Assembly (NCBI GenBank): GCA_023396255.1
Contig: JAEWWU010000023.1
Coordinates: 1-21,881 of the forward strand
DNA length: 21,881 bases
Source of the DNA: Bacteroidota bacterium
GTDB taxonomy: Bacteria > Bacteroidota > Bacteroidia > Bacteroidales > Porphyromonadaceae
Reading direction: 5' to 3'
Part shown: piece by piece, positions 1 through 8,182 of the stretch
How positions within the stretch are numbered: position 1 is the stretch's first letter
How the letters are laid out: every line of letters starts with the position of its first letter
The notes under the pieces: generated by a model
The model's database searches: none
The model's input: only the letters and a program-made list of their open reading frames with translations
Told to the model about the DNA's origin: nothing
Position numbers and translations under genes: made by a program

Positions 1-31
1 GTGTCCAGGGATCGGAGAAGTTGGGGAAGCG
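1..31 (-). repeat. HsdS internal direct repeat, copy 2 (start of second recognition half)
   Basis: This 31-bp stretch matches 598-628 with three mismatches and encodes the same RFPxFSDPWT motif. The match may extend past the left edge. Repeats at the start of each half of hsdS are typical substrates for recombination between hsdS halves. Confidence 0.85.
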
Positions 32-697
32 AAGTCGTTGTTTGAAGATTGCATCCTGCAATCCGGCCTTTTGGGTCTTCAACTCCTTTATGATTTTCGC
101 TGAAACCTCCAACCTGTCGTCAATCAATGACAAAAACTCCGCTATCTTCCGCTGCTCGCCTAATGAAGGGAGGGAAAGAGGGAGAGCAAAGAAATCAGAG
201 ACTGCTATGTTTAACAGTCCATGATTTCTTGCTCCTTCTGCTGAAACACTTTGTATGTGATTATACCAGTTTGTTGTTTCAAAGAAGTAACTGAAGAAGA
301 TAGGATGACCGTACCCTAAGGAAAAGCAAATGTAAAGTGTAGATAAGGCCCCGTCATTATAATGCTCTAAACGCTTTATTGCCCCCCAAGGATAATTTGA
401 AGAACTACTTCGGTTGTAAGCAAATTCTCCTTTTTTGAGTAAATAGTACCCCTCTAGGTTAGAACTAGCAACCACTTTATCAAAAAAGTCTCGTTGATCT
501 ATTAACCCATATTGGGCGGAAATTGTAAGAGGACGCAGCGTTATATTATTGCTGTTCCTCCGAGTTACTCTCTCTGCCACCTCTCCGAGGGTGGTTTGTG
601 TCCAGGGGTCGGAGAAGCCGGGGAAGCGTAAAGCTGGGCAATTCCTCGTGCTTTGGCTTGTCTTAGATCCCTTGAGGATATCTTTATTGCTGTTCAT
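1..697 (-). CDS. hsdS: Type I restriction enzyme specificity subunit HsdS (3' end beyond window)
   Basis: This is the DNA-recognition subunit of the type I restriction-modification complex; it sets the target sequence for HsdM and HsdR. I read it by hand from the ATG at 697. About 232 codons are visible before the left edge cuts the gene inside its second half. Residues about 23-40 (RFPGFSDPWT...TLGEVAERV) are the typical start of a target-recognition domain. The first such domain runs to about residue 165. It is followed by the conserved helical spacer (LGEQRKIAEFLSLIDDRLE ... LKTQKAGLQDAIF). The second half then begins with a near copy, LRFPNFSDPWT. The start codon overlaps the end of hsdM by 14 bp, which implies translational coupling. 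Family assignment is firm; sequence specificity cannot be read from the sequence. Confidence 0.93.
   Translation of the reverse strand, partial: MNSNKDILKGSKTSQSTRNCPALRFPGFSDPWTQTTLGEVAERVTRRNSNNITLRPLTISAQYGLIDQRDFFDKVVASSNLEGYYLLKKGEFAYNRSSSSNYPWGAIKRLEHYNDGALSTLYICFSLGYGHPIFFSYFFETTNWYNHIQSVSAEGARNHGLLNIAVSDFFALPLSLPSLGEQRKIAEFLSLIDDRLEVSAKIIKELKTQKAGLQDAIFKQRLRFPNFSDPWT
598..628 (-). repeat. HsdS internal direct repeat, copy 1 (start of first recognition half)
   Basis: Partner of the repeat at 1-31, in the same orientation and 28 of 31 bases identical. It lies about 20 codons after the hsdS start, directly before the first target-recognition domain. Confidence 0.85.
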
Positions 698-2237
698 AGA
701 TTCCCAACTCTTTAAGGTAAACGGCTATCTGTTCATCAAGCTCGGTTCGACGAGCTTCAAGCAACTTTATTTCTTTCATTGTAGCTTGTATATCTATGGC
801 TTCCTCTTCCTCGAAGGTATTCACGTAGCGAGGAATATTGAGATTATAATCGTTGGCACGTACTTCATCGAGGCTCGCTAAATGACTGTACCGCTCTGTC
901 TCGGTACGATTTCGGTAGGTGTCTACGATCCGCTTGATATGTTCGGAGGTAAGCTTGTTCTGAGCTTTAATCTTTTCAAAATCTCTGCTGGCATCGATGA
1001 ATAGAATACTGTCGTCCTCTTGCCGACATTTACGCATCACAAGAATGCAAGTGGGGATGCCGGTACCATAGAAAAGATTGGCAGGAAGACCGATAATGGC
1101 ATCTATCCAGTTGCGCGTTTCAATCAAATACTTACGAATCACCCCTTCGGCCGCTCCACGGAAAAGAACTCCGTGCGGGGCAACACAAGCCATAGTTCCT
1201 CCATCGCTAAGGTGGTGGAGCATATGAAGAATAAAAGCGTAGTCTGCTTTGGAAGCCGGAGCCAATTTGCCGGCTTTATTGAAGCGTTCATCCTTATTAA
1301 AACAGCTATCTGCCGACCATTTGGCGGAGAATGGAGGATTGGCCACGATTGCATCAAACTCTTGGTCGGGAAATAAATCGTTCTCCAAGGTATCGCCTTG
1401 TACTATGGAGAAGTGGTTGAAGCGGACATTGTGCAAGAGCATATTCATACGGGCAAGATTGTAGGTCTTGGGGTTCTTCTCTTGTCCATATATGTGTATG
1501 TCTGTGGCTCCCGCTATCTTGGCGACCTGCAAAAGCAACGATCCCGACCCACAGGTGGGATCATAGACGTGTCTGATCCTTTCATTATTGATTGTTACGA
1601 TTTGCGCCAAGACGTTCGACACTTCTTGAGGAGTGTAAAATTCACCGGCTTTCTTCCCGGCCCCTGCAGCAAACTCCCCAATCATATATTCGTAGGCATC
1701 ACCCAAAACATCAATCTCCGCCTCCTCGATACGGAAGTCGATATCTCTAAGAGCAAGTAGCAGTTTACTGATAAGCCTATTTTTCTCCTCAACGGTTTTA
1801 CCCAAATTTTGAGATTGCAGATCTACATCATCGAATAGATTTTGGAAGTCTTCCTTACTTTCTGCCCCAAGCGTAGAATCTTCGATATGGCTAAAGGCCC
1901 TTCCGAGATCTTCTATGACAAATTCGCCAAGAGCAGCTCTCTGGGCGATGGATGAGAAAAGGAATTGAGGCTCTATAAAGTAACCTATTCGCTCTATGGC
2001 TTCTTCTCTGAGTCCTGCCATCAATTCTTCATCGTGGGAGTTCCAAGCCTCGGAAAAGGTCATTTGATCTCGTGCCAATTCCACCCCAAGGAATAACTCT
2101 ATCTCTTCGGAGAGATATTTGTAAAATATCAACCCTAAAGAATAATTCATAAACTGTGCAGCATCCATACTGCCACGCATATCGTTTGCCATAGCCCACA
2201 ATTGGGCTTTGAGGATTCTTTTTTGTTCTTCGCTCAT
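684..2237 (-). CDS. hsdM: Type I restriction-modification N6-adenine methyltransferase subunit HsdM
   Basis: This 517-residue protein is the methyltransferase subunit, which transfers a methyl group from S-adenosylmethionine to adenine within the site chosen by HsdS. Residues about 1-135 form the helical HsdM N-terminal domain. The catalytic domain contains GEFYTPQEV (198-206), the SAM-binding motif DPTCGSGS (226-233) and the catalytic NPPF (300-303). All key motifs are intact and the length is normal. The ATG start is clear. It follows hsdR after a 54-bp gap and overlaps hsdS, so the three genes form one operon in the order R-M-S. Confidence 0.97.
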   Translation of the reverse strand: MSEEQKRILKAQLWAMANDMRGSMDAAQFMNYSLGLIFYKYLSEEIELFLGVELARDQMTFSEAWNSHDEELMAGLREEAIERIGYFIEPQFLFSSIAQRAALGEFVIEDLGRAFSHIEDSTLGAESKEDFQNLFDDVDLQSQNLGKTVEEKNRLISKLLLALRDIDFRIEEAEIDVLGDAYEYMIGEFAAGAGKKAGEFYTPQEVSNVLAQIVTINNERIRHVYDPTCGSGSLLLQVAKIAGATDIHIYGQEKNPKTYNLARMNMLLHNVRFNHFSIVQGDTLENDLFPDQEFDAIVANPPFSAKWSADSCFNKDERFNKAGKLAPASKADYAFILHMLHHLSDGGTMACVAPHGVLFRGAAEGVIRKYLIETRNWIDAIIGLPANLFYGTGIPTCILVMRKCRQEDDSILFIDASRDFEKIKAQNKLTSEHIKRIVDTYRNRTETERYSHLASLDEVRANDYNLNIPRYVNTFEEEEAIDIQATMKEIKLLEARRTELDEQIAVYLKELGIYEQQ

Positions 2238-2291
2238 ATTTTGATCGTTGTTGGATATATCGATTGGGGAGATATTTCAAGAGAGGGAAAA

Positions 2292-5066
2292 CTACTTTAG
2301 GCTGAATAGTGCAATAATTTCCTTTAGTTGGGCAAGGATGCGGTTTCTCTTTTCTCGCCGCTCCATAAATCTAATGTTCAGTTTGCCTACCGCCTCGGTG
2401 ATTAGTTCATCTTGCATCACCTCGAGATAGTCATACTTCTCCACAAAAGTGTCAAGGAGAGAGCTATCGACCCCTTCCTGTTTTGCCAACTCGTGTACTG
2501 CCTCTTTACGTTTACGGATGAAAAAAGCATCGAGTTCTTCGTCGAGGTATTCACGCTCATCATAAAGACTCCGTTGATCGATAGTCGAGGCAATAAATTC
2601 GTCTATAAGGTCTCGCTTAGGTCTTAGAGTGGGGTCGTGCTCTACGATATCGAGTATTGCCTTGCGTTTCTCTTGATAGTCTTTCTCTTTGGGATGCAGT
2701 TCTCGCAACAGCTCTATGATGTAGTGTACATTGACGAGATCTCGGCGCAACAAATCGAGTTCAAAATCTACATCATTGACCACACTGGCGGCTTCATTAT
2801 TGTTGGGATGAGGGATGGGTGAATGAGCAAGGTCAAGGTAGATGCTTTTGTAGTCTGCCACTTGTTGAGGAGTGAGCATTAGCTTGCTTTCTTGGTACTC
2901 ATTATAGGCTTGCATTTGATTGAGCAGGCGCAGTATTCTACGGAACATAGTTACAAAAAGATACTTCTCATTCTCTTCAAGAAAGTCACTCATAGAGCGA
3001 ATATGCCCAAAGCGATCCAATAAAATGGATGCTTGTTCGTCAAATTCTTGGCTCAAGATAGAGTAAGGCTTCATCTTAACCGTTTCGAGAGCCTCTTGAT
3101 TGCTATACATCAAGATAGCCTTATCAACCCAATCAGAAAGATTGCGGAAACATACGATTTTTCCAAACTTCTTTTTCTCATTAAGCACACGATTGGTGCG
3201 AGAGAAGGCCTGTATGAGCCCGTGGTACTTGAGATTCTTATCTACATAAAGTGTATTGAGCCGCTTGGCATCAAATCCGGTAAGAAACATATCCGACACA
3301 ATTAGGAGATCGACCTGTCGGGTACGTACACGCTCGGCAATGTCATCGTAATACTCTGCAAAGGAATCGATAGAGAAGTTGGTTCCAAAGAGTTGATTAT
3401 AGTCTTCCATTGCCTGTTGCAGCTTGTCTCGATAAGTGTCGTTATCCACAAATCCGGTACCCATTCCGGTCTGTTCGTCCTCGGTGTCGGGATTGGCTCC
3501 ATAGGTGAAGATGGTAGCAACTTTGAGTGTGTGCTTTAGTTTCTTAAAGGTTTCGTAGTACTTGAGCAACAAGGGAACCCCTCCGGTGGCAAGCATTGCA
3601 TTGAAGTCTTTATCATAGGTACTCGTATTATAGTTGTCTATGATAAATTGAGCAATTTGCCCTACTCGATCATCCGACATAAATAACTCCTGCGTGTCTA
3701 TCCGCTGCACTTTGGAGGGGTCATCGGTTTCGCGTTGCCACTTGCCATAATATTCGACGAGAAAGCCGAGAACATTCTCATCGGCAATGGCGTTTTTTAT
3801 AGTGTAAGTGTGCAGCAGTTTGCCGAAGATGTCAGCAGTGGTGCGATTGTTATTGGCATTTTCCCGAAGGATGGGGGTACCTGTAAAACCGAAATAGCGC
3901 ACTCGAGAGAAGAAACTTGTAATGTTGCGGTGCATATCGCCAAACTGTGAACGATGGCACTCGTCAAAGATGAGAATAATATTCTTATCCCTCACTGCTT
4001 CAAGTTCTTTACGATGCCGCTCTGTACATACCGCTTTATTGAGTTTTTGTATTGTAGTGATGATTCTTTTGTTTGCCGAAGAACATAGCTCCCGTACAAG
4101 GTTACGTGTATCCTCTATATCCTTGACACAGTTGGGGCTAAAAGCATTATATTCTTTCTTGGTTTGGGCATCAAGGTCGTGCCTATCAACAACAAAAAGT
4201 ACCTTATCGACCTCGGGTAACTCGGCAATAAGCTCCGCAGCTTTGAAAGATGTTAGCGTTTTTCCTGATCCCGTGGTGTGCCAGATATATCCATTGAGGT
4301 TGGTATTCTCAACCTGAGACAGTAGCTCTTCAACGGCATAATATTGGTAAGGACGTAAGACCATCAATAACTTATCGCTCTCGTGCAAAACGATGTATTT
4401 GGCAAGTATCTTTCCGAGAACACAACGGTCAAAAAAGTGTGAGGCAAAGTGTTCGAGCCTATCGGTATGCACATTTGCTTTGTCCGACCATTGAAAAGTA
4501 AACTTATAACCCCCATTAGGATTATTGGCAAAGTACCGAGTATGCACCCCATTGCTGATAACAAATATCTGCACATAAGAAAAGAGCCCGGTAAATGCCG
4601 ACTTATGATAACGTTGTACTTGATTATAAGCCTCCTTAATTTCTATACCTCTGCGTTTAAGTTCGATTTGGACGAGGGGCAAACCATTGATGAGAATAGT
4701 AACATCGTACCGGCTATGGGTTTTGCCTCGATCTGTGACTTGATGGGTAACCTGAAACTCATTTTTGCACCAATCCCTCTTGTTGAGAAACTCAATATAC
4801 TTGACCGTGCCATCTTCACGCAGCAATTCATACCTATCTCTCAACTTCTTAGCTTTCTCAAAGGTGCTCCCTCCTTCAAGGTGTATTAGTATTCGCCGGA
4901 ATTCATCATTGCTAAACTCCGTATGGTTGTGCTTGGCAAGTTGTTGCCGAAAATTGTCTTCCAAGGCTTGGAAATCCGGGATGAATACATATTGGTAGTT
5001 CATCTTCTCTAAACTCTCTATTAGCCCTCGTTCGAGAGAGGCTTCGGACTGTACTTGTTTTGTCAT
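2292..5066 (-). CDS. hsdR: Type I restriction enzyme endonuclease/translocase subunit HsdR
   Basis: This is the restriction subunit, which translocates DNA using ATP and cuts unmethylated DNA. From the ATG at 5066 it has 924 residues. A TTG nine bases upstream (5075) would add three residues and is the less likely start. The N-terminal PD-(D/E)xK nuclease has D121, E135-x-K137 and the QxxxY motif (Q149-Y153). The superfamily 2 motor has the Walker A motif HTTGSGKT (263-270), the Walker B motif DECH (368-371), FTGTP (394-398), LTGFDA (595-600) and QAFSRTNR (619-626). The C-terminal helical part probably binds HsdM. No frameshift or missing motif is seen, so the enzyme looks active. It is the first gene of the operon. 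Confidence 0.96.
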   Translation of the reverse strand: MTKQVQSEASLERGLIESLEKMNYQYVFIPDFQALEDNFRQQLAKHNHTEFSNDEFRRILIHLEGGSTFEKAKKLRDRYELLREDGTVKYIEFLNKRDWCKNEFQVTHQVTDRGKTHSRYDVTILINGLPLVQIELKRRGIEIKEAYNQVQRYHKSAFTGLFSYVQIFVISNGVHTRYFANNPNGGYKFTFQWSDKANVHTDRLEHFASHFFDRCVLGKILAKYIVLHESDKLLMVLRPYQYYAVEELLSQVENTNLNGYIWHTTGSGKTLTSFKAAELIAELPEVDKVLFVVDRHDLDAQTKKEYNAFSPNCVKDIEDTRNLVRELCSSANKRIITTIQKLNKAVCTERHRKELEAVRDKNIILIFDECHRSQFGDMHRNITSFFSRVRYFGFTGTPILRENANNNRTTADIFGKLLHTYTIKNAIADENVLGFLVEYYGKWQRETDDPSKVQRIDTQELFMSDDRVGQIAQFIIDNYNTSTYDKDFNAMLATGGVPLLLKYYETFKKLKHTLKVATIFTYGANPDTEDEQTGMGTGFVDNDTYRDKLQQAMEDYNQLFGTNFSIDSFAEYYDDIAERVRTRQVDLLIVSDMFLTGFDAKRLNTLYVDKNLKYHGLIQAFSRTNRVLNEKKKFGKIVCFRNLSDWVDKAILMYSNQEALETVKMKPYSILSQEFDEQASILLDRFGHIRSMSDFLEENEKYLFVTMFRRILRLLNQMQAYNEYQESKLMLTPQQVADYKSIYLDLAHSPIPHPNNNEAASVVNDVDFELDLLRRDLVNVHYIIELLRELHPKEKDYQEKRKAILDIVEHDPTLRPKRDLIDEFIASTIDQRSLYDEREYLDEELDAFFIRKRKEAVHELAKQEGVDSSLLDTFVEKYDYLEVMQDELITEAVGKLNIRFMERREKRNRILAQLKEIIALFSLK

Positions 5067-5114
5067 AAATGCCAATATTTATTTCACTCAATAAGAATCA
5101 ATAGCCAAAAATTG

Positions 5115-5279
5115 CTAAAGCTGTCTCAGGAATGCGTGCTCAATGATTACTATCCGTTTCATCGATGCAAGATTACATTTCGAACCAAGAAGCCCGAAAA
5201 GTTGATTGACTGTTTCGAGACAAAATACAGTCATTTTCTGCTCCGATTCATACACCTGCTCTAAAAGGTTTGCTCGCAT
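5115..5279 (-). CDS. Possible 54-residue leader ORF upstream of hsdR
   Basis: An ORF starting MRANLLEQVY and ending with a TAG at 5115-5117 lies between the candidate hsdR promoter (5366-5373) and the hsdR start. A purine-rich stretch, gaggaagg, lies just before its ATG, which is unusual in this phylum. I do not recognise the product, and it has no signal peptide or obvious domain. It could be an upstream ORF, a decayed gene or chance reading of a repeated intergenic sequence. Confidence 0.2.
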   Translation of the reverse strand: MRANLLEQVYESEQKMTVFCLETVNQLFGLLGSKCNLASMKRIVIIEHAFLRQL

Positions 5280-5365
5280 TGACCTTCCTCTTGCGCCTTC
5301 CTTTGATATCTTATTCTATGATTGTTTTGCGGTTATCTTAATACCGGTTGAATTCCATTTCGGAA

Positions 5366-5373
5366 CAAAGATA
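5366..5373 (-). promoter_or_regulatory. Candidate Bacteroidetes-type -7 element (TATCTTTG) for hsdRMS
   Basis: On the minus strand this reads TATCTTTG, an exact match to the Bacteroidetes -7 consensus TAnnTTTG. It lies about 300 bp upstream of the hsdR ATG. No matching -33 TTTG is seen at the usual distance, so this rests on one box. Confidence 0.35.
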
Positions 5374-5531
5374 ATGATGTTATCTCCCTTTGAGGAGATT
5401 TATTCCCTAAGGATTTGCTTTAGACTGTTTTTGGAAATAAAAGAAATAAACGTCTCTCTTGCTGAAAGATTGTCTTGTAGGGAGAGAACAAAGTTCAACA
5501 GAGAGAGGATATTTCATAGGGCAGAAAGAAG

Positions 5532-8174
5532 TCAGAAAGGACTCTTAAAGCTCAAGCGCAAGGCAATCCCCGGCTCTCGGTAAAAATTGTACCCTCCACC
5601 AAAGATACCAATCCGCAAGAGAGAGCCATAGCCAATCGAATAACCAGCTTCCAAATAGGGAGCACGAAGAGGCTCTATTCCCCAGTAAGCATTTAAGTGG
5701 ATTTGTTCGTTTGCGGAAGATAAAAGCCCCTTGGGAAAAAGACGCATCAAAAAGGCAGGAATGTACCACTGTGTATGCAATTGGGCGAAAGAGAAATCGG
5801 CTTTGCTATAAGCAGGCATTGAGAGGAAATGTCGTTCCAATTCCCCTCCCCAAAGGGTAGCACCGTTGTCCGCCTTGAGGTACACCCAATCGGATGGATG
5901 TATCACCTTGCGTCGTATATAGCTTCCCACGGATAATTGATAACTCATTGTATACCAATAATTCAGTCGGATGAGTTGAGATAGCCCTCCCATAAGCAAA
6001 ATGTAATCACTGTCGTGGAGCTTTCCCATAGGAATAGCCTGTTTGTATTTGATGGAAATCAGAGGGCTGTACACCCCTTCGTACAAATGATACTTGCGCC
6101 CATTGTCGTCGTAGCGGTAATAGGGTGTGGGATTGTAGTTGATCTGTGCTTCTACCTCCCAAGAGTTATGAGGATTCATAACGTAAGCCGGAAGGGTTTC
6201 CTCACTCGTCCGCCCCCAAGAGTACCAGTCTTTTTGTTTTGGCTTCCACACCCCCCACAAACGAGCTTCCATCAAGGGTTTGCTTTGTCGGAAAGTCCCT
6301 GCCACATAGAGCTGAAGTCCCGAAAGAAGGTCAATCTTTTGCCATAGGGTTAGATGTTTACTGTCATAAAAGAGTTGTTTGCCTCGTCCATCAAAAAGAG
6401 TGGCAAAGAAACTGTGTGAAGGCGAGGTGCTATGGGCATATTGGCCCGCCAAATCTCTACTAGTATGGGCTACCGATAGCCCCCAAGCCCCTCTTCGCTT
6501 AGGAGCATAGAGCAAGGTGAGGTTTCCACTCCAATAGACCCGTTTACGCCGTGTGGTATAATAAGCTTCGGGGGAAAAGGTGAGCGAAACAGCTTTACTG
6601 AACCGATGGTTGAGGGTTACTTTTTGTCCCATCCACAAACCATCGGTGTACCTGTAATCTGCAAAAAGCCCCCACAAACCGCTAAAAGCAAGTGAGGAAT
6701 GAGAACTCAAAGAGATTTTTGGGGATAGAAACTCGAAGTTGGAAGGATTTATTTCTATAACCCGAGACGAATCGGACGACTTTTTGTGCTGCGAAGATTC
6801 GAAACGAACCAATAGGGAGTCTCTTATGGCATAGCTTTCCATTTCCTCTTTACTCAAAGGGGCCGAAACGATACTGTTCCAATACGAAGAATCTCTTTTG
6901 AGGAACAACGAATCGACCTCCTTTTCCACTTTGCTAAGCGTTAGGGGTACGTAGTATTTGTCTGGAAGCTCCAGCCCCAACGTATCGAGGTAAGTACTTA
7001 GCTTTTGTGCCTGTTCTAGGGCAACGGTATTCTTGCCATAACGTAAATCTTGTGTGCTGTCTTTGAGCTTGAGAATCTCTCCGTTGGTCTTGAGGTCTTT
7101 ATAGGAGAGAGAAGAGTAATAACTCATCTTCATATCCAGCCCCATCGTTTTTATTTCCGTTTGTATATTGTAGGTAGTGGGCAAATAAAGAGATGGGAGC
7201 AATTCGTTCAGTGTTCCTGCCACCACTTGTCGCATAATCCCCTGCACCTTGACATCGAGGAAAAGATACTCTATGCTCCAATGTTCTTCCGTGACAATTA
7301 GTTCTCCGCCCCCCTCCATCGGACCTTTTCCCGAGAAGCTGATTCGGTGTTTTCTAACCCCATTCTCGGTAAAACTCTTCTCCAACTTAAAGCGATAAAC
7401 ATCAAAAGCGTCCTCGCGAATGGGACTGGGAATTGCGCCACGCTCCCCCATTCCTATTTTTCGAGAGTATATGTTGGAAGCCACGATATCCATCATCGAA
7501 GAACTATTGGCTCCCGTCTCTTCTAAACGTTTGGGAAAAGAGTGCCGCATTGCATAGAGCTTCTTTTGGTAATTGTTGGGAGCCGTGAAGGTTATCCCCA
7601 TATGGCTCTCTGACACAAATGTTTTGCCCAAAAACTCCTTCAAGTTTATCCCATCCGCTTTGGCCGCCAAGTGCATTAGGGAGGGGAGAGAATGGAAGAA
7701 TACAGAACCTTTTGTGTAGACTTCTGCAGAGTAAGACTGCAACATATGTTCGTAAACGGGTGTACGTGCTATAAGCTCTCTCATAATGGGGTAGGCTGGA
7801 TCTTCTTTACGCCGTTTAGCGACAACTTGTACTTCCCCCAATTCGTAATCTGCCGATGGCAAATAAAAAGCGAGGGGCGAATTGCTCCCCGCATTTACCG
7901 TTATCGTCTTTCGGAGTGATTTATACCCCAAATACCTCACTTCTATGTTGTAGTTCCCCGGCAGGAGGTGCAAAATAAAAGCCCCGTTGACATCAGTTAC
8001 CACACCACTCTTGGTTTGTTCAATGTAGATGGAAGCATAAGGCAAGGGCTCTTGACCTTCCAGCCCATACACCCTTCCCTGCACATCTACCTCTCTTTGC
8101 TGTGCAAGCAAGTGTGTACCCCCAACTCCCCAACAGAACAAACACAAAAAAGACAAAAGTAGAAACCGTTTCAT
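5532..8174 (-). CDS. Outer-membrane DUF5686 protein with N-terminal carboxypeptidase-regulatory-like domain
   Basis: This 880-residue protein begins with a clear signal peptide (hydrophobic residues 4-20, likely cleavage near LLAQ-Q at 25). Next comes a CarboxypepD_reg-like beta-sandwich (about 28-115; motifs VQGRVYGLEG, PLPYASIYIE, TDVNGAF, GYKSL), as found at the front of many Bacteroidetes outer-membrane proteins. The rest resembles the DUF5686 family. Its last 450 residues are rich in alternating aromatic strands and end in LRLSFKSPF, which suggests an outer-membrane beta-barrel. It starts only 8 bp after the sprA stop, so it is surely cotranscribed with sprA. The function of DUF5686 proteins is not known to me; the context suggests an envelope role, perhaps linked to secretion or barrel assembly. 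Confidence 0.8.
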   Translation of the reverse strand: MKRFLLLSFLCLFCWGVGGTHLLAQQREVDVQGRVYGLEGQEPLPYASIYIEQTKSGVVTDVNGAFILHLLPGNYNIEVRYLGYKSLRKTITVNAGSNSPLAFYLPSADYELGEVQVVAKRRKEDPAYPIMRELIARTPVYEHMLQSYSAEVYTKGSVFFHSLPSLMHLAAKADGINLKEFLGKTFVSESHMGITFTAPNNYQKKLYAMRHSFPKRLEETGANSSSMMDIVASNIYSRKIGMGERGAIPSPIREDAFDVYRFKLEKSFTENGVRKHRISFSGKGPMEGGGELIVTEEHWSIEYLFLDVKVQGIMRQVVAGTLNELLPSLYLPTTYNIQTEIKTMGLDMKMSYYSSLSYKDLKTNGEILKLKDSTQDLRYGKNTVALEQAQKLSTYLDTLGLELPDKYYVPLTLSKVEKEVDSLFLKRDSSYWNSIVSAPLSKEEMESYAIRDSLLVRFESSQHKKSSDSSRVIEINPSNFEFLSPKISLSSHSSLAFSGLWGLFADYRYTDGLWMGQKVTLNHRFSKAVSLTFSPEAYYTTRRKRVYWSGNLTLLYAPKRRGAWGLSVAHTSRDLAGQYAHSTSPSHSFFATLFDGRGKQLFYDSKHLTLWQKIDLLSGLQLYVAGTFRQSKPLMEARLWGVWKPKQKDWYSWGRTSEETLPAYVMNPHNSWEVEAQINYNPTPYYRYDDNGRKYHLYEGVYSPLISIKYKQAIPMGKLHDSDYILLMGGLSQLIRLNYWYTMSYQLSVGSYIRRKVIHPSDWVYLKADNGATLWGGELERHFLSMPAYSKADFSFAQLHTQWYIPAFLMRLFPKGLLSSANEQIHLNAYWGIEPLRAPYLEAGYSIGYGSLLRIGIFGGGYNFYREPGIALRLSFKSPF

Positions 8175-8182
8175 AGAAATAT

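Larger units (their letters stand above)
5076..5531. other. 455-bp intergenic region between hsdR and the DUF5686 gene
   Basis: This region holds the 3' flank of the DUF5686 gene and the leader of the hsdRMS operon. It contains one exact TAnnTTTG element on the minus strand and a 54-codon minus-strand ORF. I saw no convincing hairpin with a T-tract after the DUF5686 gene. Plus-strand ORFs here look like chance. Confidence 0.6.

Noticed and set aside
5440..5500. TCTCTC...GAGAGA inverted match below the DUF5686 gene, considered as a terminator.
   Set aside because: The stem is only six pairs with a loop of about 29 bases and no T-tract on the minus strand.
5206..5583. Plus-strand ORF of 125 codons between hsdR and the DUF5686 gene.
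   Set aside because: It overlaps the DUF5686 3' end antisense, has no recognisable motif and no promoter-like sequence in its direction.
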